Below, piece by piece: positions 1-7,128 of a DNA stretch of 10,358 nucleotides. The notes beneath the pieces are model-generated. The model was given only the letters and a program-made list of their open reading frames with translations, searched no databases and was not told where the DNA came from. Numbering within the stretch: the stretch's first letter is position 1; every line of letters begins with the position of its first letter. The translations under genes were made by a program, and so were the position numbers. This DNA comes from Actinomycetota bacterium (GTDB lineage Bacteria > Actinomycetota > Acidimicrobiia > Acidimicrobiales > Microtrichaceae): positions 1-10,358 of the forward strand of contig SXMI01000020.1 of assembly GCA_005777415.1 (NCBI GenBank). The letters run 5' to 3'.

Positions 1-120
1 CGGCGACATCACCGGAGCCGGGAGCGGCGGCGGCGAGAGCCCCGGCGCCGGGATCGGCGGCGGCGACAGCACCGGCGCCGGGATCGGCGGCGGCGACAGC
101 ACCGGCGCCGGGATCGGCGG
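1..120. repeat. Four tandem 30-bp units coding for a proline-rich decapeptide
   Basis: The units are 1-30, 31-60, 61-90 and 91-120. The last two are identical; unit 31-60 differs from them at two bases and unit 1-30 at three. A partial unit follows at 121-129. On the minus strand, in frame with the permease, each unit encodes PPIPAPVLSP or a near copy (PPIPAPGLSP, PPLPAPVMSP). The array may continue beyond the left edge. The 30-bp period preserves reading frame, so copy-number change by slippage would lengthen or shorten the protein without a frameshift. Confidence 0.9.
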
Positions 121-2976
121 CGGCGACAACACCACCCCGTCGGCGGCGCCGCGGGCGTACAGCGAGCGACGGGCTGCGCCGCCGTCGCCGGCGTGCGCAC
201 CTGCACCGATGGTCACGACCGGGGTCAGGGTGGACGGGTCGACACCGGGCGGGACGTAGAGGTCGACCGGGGCCAGACCGCCAAACGCCATCGGCACCGA
301 CGCGGCCACCGGAACCGGGATCGGCGGCGGCACCGACGCGGCCACCGGCACCGGGATCGGCACCGGCACGACTGCGGGAACCGGCACCGGCACGACCGTC
401 GTCGGGACCGTGGTCCGCCGGCGGCGCCGACGGCGCAGTTCGAGGTCGCCCGTGTCGCTCACGGCCACCAGCGGCGGCACCCGGCTCGCCCACCGCGCCG
501 GCAGCACCGCGGCGAGGACGCCGACCACCACGGCCAGGAGCGCCACTGCAGCCACGGCGGGCACCGGCACCACGAACACGTCCAGGCCCAGCGGAGCCAG
601 CGGGAGGAGGGCCACCCGGCTGAGCACCAGCCCGAGGACCAGACCCACCAGGGCACCCACCACGGCGAGGGCCACGCCCTCCAACAGGATCATCCGGTGC
701 ACCTGCGGCCGGGTGGCGCCCGTGGCCCGGAGGAGGCCGAACTCCCGGCGGCGCTCCCCGACCGAGAGCAACAGGGTGTTGACCACGCCGACGAGCGCCT
801 GCAGCAGGGTGAACAACAGCATCCACTGGATGACCCGCTGGAACCCGCGGAGCAGGTCCGAGCGCTGGTCCACGAACTCCTCGGGCTGCAGGACCCCCTC
901 GATCCCGTACTTCGCGGCGAGCGCGGCGACGGCGTCGGCCGCAGCGGGGTCGTCGGGGTCGAGCGCCACGAGCGCCGCCAGGTCCGGTGTCGCGGGGACC
1001 TGCCGCAGGACGACCGACCGGTCGACGACGCCGTCGCCGATCAGGGCGCCACCCCCTCGGAAGATCCCGGCGACATCGAGGAACTCGGTGCCGCCGCTGG
1101 TGAACACCACCGGTACGGACTCGCCGACGGTCACGCCGGCGGCCGTGGCCGCCTGCTCGGAGAGGAGGATCGAGTCCGACTGGAGTCGGGTCGGTGCCGG
1201 GCCGACGAAGTCGAACCCGACGACCTCGAGCGCCGCGTCGGCGTCCAGACCGGTGGCGCGGATGGGGGTGGAGCCGAGCGTGCCGCGGGCGAGCTGCCAG
1301 CCGGTCGCCGCATCGACCCCGGGCGTGTCCTTCAGTTCGACCAGCAGATCGGCGGGCAGGCCCCCGCGGGTGAACGTCCCCGAGTCGACCACCAGGTCGG
1401 CCTGCACGGTCCGTTCGACCTCGGCCTCGAGCGAGGCCACGAACGAGGTGAGGCAGACCGCCAACCCGACGATCACCGCCGTGGCGATCGCCAACGCACC
1501 CGTGGTCGCCGCGGTCCGGGTCCGGCTGCGCCGGACGTCACGACTGGCGATGCGTCGGAGCGCGGCCGGTGGAACCGGCAGGATCCGCACGCCCCCCGAG
1601 ACGATCGCGGCGAGCGCCATCGGGGTGAGGCCGACGAGGAAGACGACGGCGGCGGCCACGGCCCCGGCGGTGAGCGCGACCGCGGTCGACCGACCCTGGA
1701 GCAGGACCACGGTGACGGCACCGCCGGCGAGCAGCGCCGCGATGGCGGCTGTCCGCAGGGTCCCGGTGGTGGAGGGACGGGGGCCGCTCGCGGCGTCGTC
1801 GACGGCCTCGATGGGTGGGACCCGACAGACCCGGAGCGCCGGCACCACCGCCGCGGCGACGGTGGCCACGACCCCGATGAGCACCGCCCAGCCCAGCGCC
1901 GGCCACGACACGAGCGACCCGGCCACCGGGATGGGGCTCCCCAGCGCCGCCAGGACCGCCTCGATCCCCCGGCCGACCAGCAGGCCGAGCGGTGCACCGA
2001 GGAGCGAGGCGACCAGTGCCAGCAGGGCCGCCTCGATGAGTGCGGCGAACAGCAGCTGCCGGGGCTTCGCCCCGACGAGCCGGAACGAGGCGAAGGTGCG
2101 ACGACGCTCGGCGTAGAGCAGTGCGAGCGAGTTCGCGACCGTCACCATGCCGACGAGCAGCGCCAGCGCCGCGAACCCGATCAGCAGGCTGCGGACCAGG
2201 GCGAAGCTCCGGGTCAGTCCGTCCTGACGGTCCGAGGCGGCCGTGACGGCATCGACGACCACGACACCCGACGGCAGCTGTGTGCTGATGGCCTGCTGGA
2301 CCGCCGCCACGTCGGCGCCGTCGTCGACGGTGACGCCGACCCAGTTGTCGTCGAACGGCCGGTCGAAGAGCTCCCGCGCCTCGGCGGTGGAGAAGAGCGC
2401 CAGGCTCGCGCCGGGAGGGAGCCCGCCCTGCCCCTGGGCGACGATGCCGGTGACCCGGTACGACGCCACCCGGGTGCGGCCGGCCACCGACACCTCGTCG
2501 CCGATGCCGAGGCCGCCGACCTGTGCGGTGCGCTCGTCGAGCACGACGTCGGACGAGCCGGTCGGGGCGACCCCGGCCAGCAGGTCGTAGGGCGGGACCG
2601 GAGCACCCGCCGGCCAGTTCGCCCCGAGCGGTTGCTCGGAGAGCCCGGGGGCCACCACGGGCCGGCCGTCGGAGCCGAGCACCACGGCGACGTCCTCGAT
2701 GCGTGGGGTGACCGCCCGCACGCCCGGCACGCTCCGCACCGTGTCGGCCACCGACGAGGGGACGAGGCGGCGGACCTGTTCGAGCGAGGACTCGTAGGCG
2801 ACCTCACCCTCGACGACGAGATCCTCGGCTCCGACACCGGTCGAGGCCAGGTTCGACAGCCCTTCGCCCACCCGGTCCAGCAGCGTGAGCGCCCCGGCCA
2901 GATAGCCCACGCCGAGGGCGATGGCGATGGTTGCGAGCGCCAGTCGACGACGCTGCCTGAGCAACGCCGCCACCAT
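1..2976 (-). CDS. MacB/FtsX-type ABC transporter permease with repeat-rich C-terminal tail (3' end beyond window)
   Basis: The frame is open without a stop from upstream of 2976 to base 1, so the C-terminus is missing. Seen, numbering from ATG 2976: a first membrane helix at about 12-32, an extracytoplasmic domain to about 255, three helices at about 258-285, 309-338 and 357-381, then two at about 410-426 and 431-453, a helix at 492-514, a second extracytoplasmic domain to about 712, and three final helices at about 716-737, 763-790 and 801-828. Each half carries the cytoplasmic FtsX-type loop (YAERRRTFASFRLVGAKPRQ; GERRREFGLLRATGATRPQV). This is the duplicated FtsX layout of MacB-like permeases, which work with a separate ATPase as mechanotransmitters or lipid/peptide exporters; the substrate is unknown. 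Family members usually end soon after the last helix (about 850 residues). Here an Arg cluster (about 847-852) is followed by a Pro/Val repeat tail. GTG at 3021 is an alternative start. The family call is firm; start and end are not. Confidence 0.88.
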   Translation of the reverse strand, partial: MVAALLRQRRRLALATIAIALGVGYLAGALTLLDRVGEGLSNLASTGVGAEDLVVEGEVAYESSLEQVRRLVPSSVADTVRSVPGVRAVTPRIEDVAVVLGSDGRPVVAPGLSEQPLGANWPAGAPVPPYDLLAGVAPTGSSDVVLDERTAQVGGLGIGDEVSVAGRTRVASYRVTGIVAQGQGGLPPGASLALFSTAEARELFDRPFDDNWVGVTVDDGADVAAVQQAISTQLPSGVVVVDAVTAASDRQDGLTRSFALVRSLLIGFAALALLVGMVTVANSLALLYAERRRTFASFRLVGAKPRQLLFAALIEAALLALVASLLGAPLGLLVGRGIEAVLAALGSPIPVAGSLVSWPALGWAVLIGVVATVAAAVVPALRVCRVPPIEAVDDAASGPRPSTTGTLRTAAIAALLAGGAVTVVLLQGRSTAVALTAGAVAAAVVFLVGLTPMALAAIVSGGVRILPVPPAALRRIASRDVRRSRTRTAATTGALAIATAVIVGLAVCLTSFVASLEAEVERTVQADLVVDSGTFTRGGLPADLLVELKDTPGVDAATGWQLARGTLGSTPIRATGLDADAALEVVGFDFVGPAPTRLQSDSILLSEQAATAAGVTVGESVPVVFTSGGTEFLDVAGIFRGGGALIGDGVVDRSVVLRQVPATPDLAALVALDPDDPAAADAVAALAAKYGIEGVLQPEEFVDQRSDLLRGFQRVIQWMLLFTLLQALVGVVNTLLLSVGERRREFGLLRATGATRPQVHRMILLEGVALAVVGALVGLVLGLVLSRVALLPLAPLGLDVFVVPVPAVAAVALLAVVVGVLAAVLPARWASRVPPLVAVSDTGDLELRRRRRRRTTVPTTVVPVPVPAVVPVPIPVPVAASVPPPIPVPVAASVPMAFGGLAPVDLYVPPGVDPSTLTPVVTIGAGAHAGDGGAARRSLYARGAADGVVLSPPPIPAPVLSPPPIPAPVLSPPPIPAPGLSPPPLPAPVMSP
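289..360. repeat. Two tandem 36-bp units coding for a Pro/Val/Ala dodecapeptide
   Basis: Units 289-324 and 325-360 differ at three of 36 bases. In the permease frame they encode PIPVPVAASVPM and PIPVPVAASVPP. On the body side they are preceded by a further VP-rich stretch (about 361-405) that looks like a decayed relative of the same motif. This is a second repeat family, different from the 30-bp array at 1-120 and separated from it by about 160 bases of non-repetitive coding sequence. Confidence 0.85.
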
Positions 2977-3075
2977 CCGCCGAGTGCCCCGCCCCGGCCG
3001 CCCCGCTGGTCCGCCGGCCACGACTCCACGGTACGCCAGCGTCGTTCGCACGGGAAAGGTGAATCCCCCAGTGCC

Positions 3076-3106
3076 GCTCAGGTGGTGGCCGCGCTCAGGT
3101 GGTGGC
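3076..3106. repeat. 14-bp direct repeat spanning a gene's stop codon
   Basis: GCTCAGGTGGTGGC occurs at 3076-3089 and again at 3093-3106, a period of 17 bases. On the minus strand the 3093-3106 copy contains the last codons (Ala-Thr-Thr) and the TGA stop of the M50 protease gene. The other copy repeats that end just downstream, out of frame. It looks like a short tandem duplication of the gene's 3' end. No function is evident. Confidence 0.8.
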
Positions 3107-4213
3107 GAGGTCGAAGACGGTCTCCACGTCCTCGGCCACGAGCACCGAGGTCAGCTCCCCGCCGTCCACGACCACGGCCCACCAGTGACTCCCCCGGCCG
3201 AGCCGGTCCGCCACCTCCGCCACCGTCTCGCCGGGCCGGACCCGGGGCAGGCCCACCAGGGGCATGGACAGTGAGCGCACGGGGACGACCGAGCGCTGGG
3301 CGGGCGGGATCCGGGCGATCGACTCGCGGGGCAGGACGGCGCTGACGTCCCCGCTGGCGTCGACGAGCGGGACGAACGGCGCCCAGGGAGAGGCCTCGAG
3401 GGTCCGCTCGAGCTCGGCCACCGTCGAGGCCGGCCCGAGTGCGGGCGGCAGCGGTCGGGCGATCACGGCGATCGACTCGTCGAGCAGTTCCGGCCGGGGC
3501 TGGGCCGCCGACCACTCCATGCGGGCGGCGAAGAACAGGAAGGCGCCGAGCGCCACCGTCCAGAGACCCGTCCACCAGGAGACCCGCAACCACGCGTACA
3601 CGCCGGCCCCCACCAGCCCGGCGGCCAGCAACTGGCCGATCATCGACGCCAGCCGGGTGGCCGGCGTCTTGTGGCCCCGGCGCCGCCAGAGGACGGCGCG
3701 GAGCATCCGACCTCCGTCGAGCGGGAAGGCCGGCAGCAGGTTGGACACGGCGAGGACCACGTTGATGGCCACCAACCACACGAGCAGGCCGTAGAGGACC
3801 CGGTTGCCGCCGACGGCGTCCACGCCCCGGGCGGCCGCGAACGCCACGGCGGCGACGAGCCCGCTGGCCAGCGGGCCGGCTGCCGCGATCCTCCACTCTG
3901 CGCCCGGGTCGTCGGCGTCACCCTCGAGCTTGGCCACCCCACCGAAGAGCCACAGCGTGATCTCCACCACCCGCACATCGTTACGCTGGGCCACGTAGCT
4001 GTGGCCGAGCTCGTGAACCACGAGCGACACCAGGAACGCCACGACGCCGATCGCGCCGGCGAACCAGTACGCGCTCGTTGGGTGGGACGGCGCCACGTTC
4101 GGTAGCGACACGAACGCCAGGCTCCAGAACAACAGGACCGCCACACCGATCACACCCCAGTTGATGCCGATCGGCACGCCGAGCAGTCGGCCGAGCGTCA
4201 GGTGGGTCCGCAC
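3095..4213 (-). CDS. M50 family site-2 protease with C-terminal CBS-like region (Rip3-like)
   Basis: A 372-residue membrane zinc metalloprotease. Seen: the zinc motif HELGH at 67-71 inside a membrane segment (about 51-73), and the second catalytic motif NLLPAFPLDGG at 158-168, whose Asp166 is expected to be the third zinc ligand. Other hydrophobic segments lie at about 17-36, 108-130, 138-162, 192-210 and 213-230. The soluble tail, about 245-370, has two weak CBS-type repeats. This order (M50 core without a PDZ domain, then CBS) matches bacterial site-2 proteases such as mycobacterial Rip3, which cut membrane-bound regulators within the bilayer; the substrate here is unknown. The start is GTG at 4213, giving the typical N-terminus with the glycine-rich LGRLLGVPIGINW segment; no clear Shine-Dalgarno precedes it. 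It lies upstream of, and on the same strand as, the ABC permease, with a gap of about 118 bases, so co-transcription is possible. No anti-sigma factor gene is visible. Confidence 0.92.
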   Translation of the reverse strand: MRTHLTLGRLLGVPIGINWGVIGVAVLLFWSLAFVSLPNVAPSHPTSAYWFAGAIGVVAFLVSLVVHELGHSYVAQRNDVRVVEITLWLFGGVAKLEGDADDPGAEWRIAAAGPLASGLVAAVAFAAARGVDAVGGNRVLYGLLVWLVAINVVLAVSNLLPAFPLDGGRMLRAVLWRRRGHKTPATRLASMIGQLLAAGLVGAGVYAWLRVSWWTGLWTVALGAFLFFAARMEWSAAQPRPELLDESIAVIARPLPPALGPASTVAELERTLEASPWAPFVPLVDASGDVSAVLPRESIARIPPAQRSVVPVRSLSMPLVGLPRVRPGETVAEVADRLGRGSHWWAVVVDGGELTSVLVAEDVETVFDLATT

Positions 4214-4275
4214 CGCCGGAGCGTACCGCCGGCCCGTTTGCCCCGGCCCGCACCCCGCCGCTCAACTGTGCGATC
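4214..4275. promoter_or_regulatory. Divergent intergenic region, probable promoters for both directions
   Basis: The only divergent gap in the window: 62 bases between the GTG of the M50 protease (minus) and the GTG of the malonyl-CoA decarboxylase-like gene (plus). Both transcripts most likely start here. The 8-mer ACCGCCGG is repeated directly at 4212-4219 and 4225-4232, 13 bases apart and overlapping the protease start. I see no convincing -10/-35 pair or known operator; the assignment rests on gene layout. Confidence 0.4.
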
Positions 4276-5004
4276 GTGCAGGACGACACCGGCCCGACCG
4301 AGCACCTGCGCGTGCTGGATCCCGATGATCCGCTCGTGGCGGAGCTCGGCGCCATCGAGCCCGTGAACCCCCCGACCGGGCGGGAGGACCTGGAGCGCCG
4401 CGTCGCGGCGGATCGCCGGGTTCTGGTGCTCGAGGCCGACCACCAGCCCGCCGTGGCGCTCTGGGTGGCCCTGACCCGCGGGATCCCCGACCGCCTCGAC
4501 GAGGTGCTGTCCCCCGCTGCGCCGATCCTCGACCCGGCCACGGCCGACACGGCGGTGTTCCACTCCATCTGGAACGTCGACGGTGGGCCCGCCGGCCGCG
4601 GTGCTGCGAGCCGCCTCGTCGACCTGGCCCTGGAGGAGCTCGCCCGGACGCTCCCCCGGGTGACGACCGCGACGACCATGTCGCCGGTGCCGGGCCTGCG
4701 GGACTGGCTCGGCGCTCGCGACGTCGAGGAGCCACCAACCGACGATGCACTGGTCCGACTCGCCGCCGAGTACCTCCGGTCCCGGCGACCGGACGGCGCC
4801 GTGCTGGACCCCGTGGCGAGGTTCCACCTGGGCAACGGGGCACGCCTGTGGCGGGTGCTCCCCGGGGCCGACCGTTCGGCCCGGGGGCTCGAGCGGGCGT
4901 TCGGGGTCATGGCCAACTACCGGTACGCGCCCGAGGACCGCGCCGCCAACCGGGCCGAGCTGTCGAGGGGAGTGACCCCACTCGGGCCGGAGGTCCCGAC
5001 CTAG
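4276..5004 (+). CDS. Short malonyl-CoA decarboxylase, catalytic domain only
   Basis: A 242-residue protein that I recognise from the C-terminal catalytic domain of malonyl-CoA decarboxylase, which converts malonyl-CoA to acetyl-CoA and CO2 and has a GNAT-like fold. Seen: VALTRGIPDRLDEVL at about 64-78, VFHSIWN at 94-100 followed by a Gly-rich CoA-loop-like stretch (103-110), TMSPVPGLRDWL at 134-145, and the signature DPVARFHLGNGARLWR at 178-193, then VMANYRY at 211-217. Ser136 and His184 sit where the family's catalytic Ser and His are expected. Typical enzymes have about 450-490 residues with an N-terminal helical oligomerisation domain; that domain is absent, and the preceding 62 bases leave no room for it. 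The start is GTG 4276; the first 25 residues look unrelated. It is 15 bases upstream of the GGDEF-EAL gene on the same strand. Role inferred: malonyl-CoA turnover, or a GNAT-like relative that has lost decarboxylation. Family confident, activity not. Confidence 0.82.
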   Translation: MQDDTGPTEHLRVLDPDDPLVAELGAIEPVNPPTGREDLERRVAADRRVLVLEADHQPAVALWVALTRGIPDRLDEVLSPAAPILDPATADTAVFHSIWNVDGGPAGRGAASRLVDLALEELARTLPRVTTATTMSPVPGLRDWLGARDVEEPPTDDALVRLAAEYLRSRRPDGAVLDPVARFHLGNGARLWRVLPGADRSARGLERAFGVMANYRYAPEDRAANRAELSRGVTPLGPEVPT

Positions 5005-5019
5005 GCTGCAGTGGACCGT

Positions 5020-7128
5020 ATGACCGACACGACGCCCTCCGCAGGGCCGACCTCGGAGCAGCCGCCCGTCTGGACCGCGTCCACCGACTCGATCCCGCCG
5101 GTGGAGGTGCTCGGCCGACTCGGCGACCTCACCCTGCTCGTCGACCCGTCGGGGCTCGTCGCCGGGCTGAACGACACGGCCGGCTCGCTGCTCGGCCTCC
5201 CGGCCGATGCCATCCTGGGGACGTCGGCCCTCGAACTGGTGCACCCCGAGGACCTGGATGCGGCCGCGGAGCTGCTGGCCAGGTTCGGCGACGGCAACGA
5301 GATGGCCCGGCCGTCGATCCGCCTGCGCGGCGCCACAGGCCCGACCCTGGCCGTGGAACTGGTCGCCCGGCGCATCGAGCGGCCCGACGGCATGTGGATC
5401 CTGTTCAGCGGCCGGATCGAACCCCTGCTGAACACCGACGACATGATCGACGGGGTCGGCGTCGGCGTCGTCCTCTGTGACAGCGCCGGCGTGATCACCG
5501 AGTCGAACCGGACCGCGGCGCGCCTGCTCGGGGACCACACCGGTGTGCTGAGCGGATCGATCCGATCCCTCTCGGCGCGGTTCACTGATGCGGTGGCGGT
5601 ACCGCTCGCCGAGGCGCTCGACACCCTGGCCCCGGTCCACCGACGCCTCGGGCTGCGGGCCGCCGACGGCAGCGAGCGGATCGTGGACGTCGAGGCCCGG
5701 CCGGTGCGCATGCGCTACTCGGGGGCCTCGGCCGCCATGATGACGCTCCGCGACGTCACCGACGAGCACCACGCCCAGTTGGCCCTGCTCCAGCGGGCGA
5801 CCACCGACGACCTGACCGGGGCAGCGAGTCGGTCCTCGTTCATGCACCGGGTGGACACCGCCATCCGGGCGCCGGAGCGGACCGGTGTGGGCCTGTTGTT
5901 CTGCGACCTGGACCGCTTCAAGTCCATCAACGAGCGCTTCGGCCACGGCGAGGCGGACCGACTGCTCACGGCCTTCGCGCGCGGTCTGGTCGAGGCGTGC
6001 CCGTCGCCGATCAGCATCGGGCGGCTCGGCGGCGACGAGTTCGCCGTCGCGATCCACGCCCCGTCATCGGACGACCTGACCGACCACGCCGAGGCGATCC
6101 GTGAGGCGGCGCGCTCCGCCGGGCTCGAGACGCTCCACCTGACGACGACGGTCAGCGTGGGCACGAGCTGGAGCGGCCCGGTCCCCGACCACGACGGTCC
6201 GGCCCCGACGGCCGCATCGATGATCGAGGAGGCCGACGAGGCGCTCCGCCGGGCCAAGCGGACGGGGCGGGATCGGACGGCCTTCTTCGATGCCACGATG
6301 CGCAGCGCGCGGGCGCAGCAGACGGCCATGGCCGCCTCGGTCCGGGAGCACCTCGAGGCGGACCGGGTGGAGATCGCCGTGCAGCCCGTCGTCGACCCAC
6401 GAACCGGTCGGGTGTCCGGCGGCGAGGCGCTCGCCCGGATCCGCAACGCCGACGGCGAGCTGGTCCCGGCCGCCGAGTGGGTGGACGCCGCCGCCCGGAC
6501 CGGGCAGCTCGCGGCGGTCGACGCCCGGGTCGTGGAGCACGCCGCCCGACTCGTCGCCGACCTCCACGAACGGCACCGGGCGTCGGGGGGTGGCGACGAG
6601 AGCCTCCCGGTGATCGGGGTGAACCTCTCGGACGGATCGCTGGCCCGGGCCGACCTGGACGACTGGCTCGTGGAGGTGTTCGGAACCTACGCCGCGCCGC
6701 TCGACCACCTGGTGATCGAGATCCCCGAGACCGTCTTCCCGGTGATCCGTGATCGCTCCGCCGAGGCGCTCAGGCGACTCACGTCGAAGGGGGTCTGGGT
6801 GGCGATCGACGACTTCGGGGTGGGCTACGCATCGTTGGCCGAGGTGAGGGACCTGCCCATTGACACCCTCAAGATCGACCGGTCGTTCGTGGTGGCAGCT
6901 CCCGGGAGCACCCACGAGGCGATCCTGCGGGCCTCGCTCGAGATGGCCAGGGCGCTGGACTGCCGGTCGGTCGCCGAGGGGGTGGAGACCGCCGCCCAGC
7001 TCGAGCTGCTCATCGACCTCGACGTCGACTACGTCCAGGGCTACCTGACGGGCCGGCCCATGACCGTCGACGAGTTCACCGAGCACGCCCTCGAGCGGCT
7101 CAGTCGCGGCCACCCCGGAGCTCCGTGA
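5020..7128 (+). CDS. PAS-PAS-GGDEF-EAL cyclic-di-GMP synthase/phosphodiesterase
   Basis: A 702-residue protein without membrane helices or signal peptide, so cytosolic. Order seen, from ATG 5020: a PAS-like domain at about 32-135, a second at about 143-250 ending in the usual RDVTDEH linker, GGDEF at about 255-420, EAL at about 440-690. The cyclase signature GGDEF is intact at 337-341, with the metal-binding FCDLDRFKSIN segment before it. The product-inhibition I-site (RxxD five residues before GGDEF) is missing; those positions read PSPI. The EAL side keeps the expected catalytic set: EAL 469-471, Asn535 (NLS), Glu567 (IEIPE), Asp597-Asp598 (DDFGVGY), Lys618 (LKIDRSF), Glu653 (AEGVE) and Gln673 (QGY). 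Both activities look possible; which dominates cannot be read from sequence. The PAS domains presumably sense a ligand or cofactor. GTG 5011, three codons upstream, is an alternative start with AGG five bases before it. It is likely co-transcribed with the preceding decarboxylase-like gene. Confidence 0.95.
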   Translation: MTDTTPSAGPTSEQPPVWTASTDSIPPVEVLGRLGDLTLLVDPSGLVAGLNDTAGSLLGLPADAILGTSALELVHPEDLDAAAELLARFGDGNEMARPSIRLRGATGPTLAVELVARRIERPDGMWILFSGRIEPLLNTDDMIDGVGVGVVLCDSAGVITESNRTAARLLGDHTGVLSGSIRSLSARFTDAVAVPLAEALDTLAPVHRRLGLRAADGSERIVDVEARPVRMRYSGASAAMMTLRDVTDEHHAQLALLQRATTDDLTGAASRSSFMHRVDTAIRAPERTGVGLLFCDLDRFKSINERFGHGEADRLLTAFARGLVEACPSPISIGRLGGDEFAVAIHAPSSDDLTDHAEAIREAARSAGLETLHLTTTVSVGTSWSGPVPDHDGPAPTAASMIEEADEALRRAKRTGRDRTAFFDATMRSARAQQTAMAASVREHLEADRVEIAVQPVVDPRTGRVSGGEALARIRNADGELVPAAEWVDAAARTGQLAAVDARVVEHAARLVADLHERHRASGGGDESLPVIGVNLSDGSLARADLDDWLVEVFGTYAAPLDHLVIEIPETVFPVIRDRSAEALRRLTSKGVWVAIDDFGVGYASLAEVRDLPIDTLKIDRSFVVAAPGSTHEAILRASLEMARALDCRSVAEGVETAAQLELLIDLDVDYVQGYLTGRPMTVDEFTEHALERLSRGHPGAP

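Noticed and set aside
1..129. CRISPR-like array of 30-bp repeats
   Set aside because: The units are directly adjacent with no unique spacers and they encode an in-frame peptide repeat, so this is a coding tandem repeat.
9..206. Small Arg-rich minus-strand frame (65 codons) across the repeat array
   Set aside because: It is a different reading frame of the 30-bp repeats; the permease frame runs uninterrupted through the same bases and is contiguous with a clear protein.
193..3345. Plus-strand open frame of 1050 codons
   Set aside because: It is the codon-aligned antisense of the ABC permease, rich in Arg, His, Asp and Gly with no recognisable domain. Long antisense frames are expected in DNA with such high GC, and the minus strand carries clear FtsX features.
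3981..4916. Minus-strand open frame of 311 codons covering the divergent gap
   Set aside because: It overlaps two well-supported genes, and its composition (Arg/Ser/Pro rich) is typical of an out-of-frame reading.
4198..6057. Minus-strand open frame of 619 codons
   Set aside because: It is the antisense of the decarboxylase-like gene and of the PAS/GGDEF part of the next gene; no motif, and the plus-strand proteins match known families.
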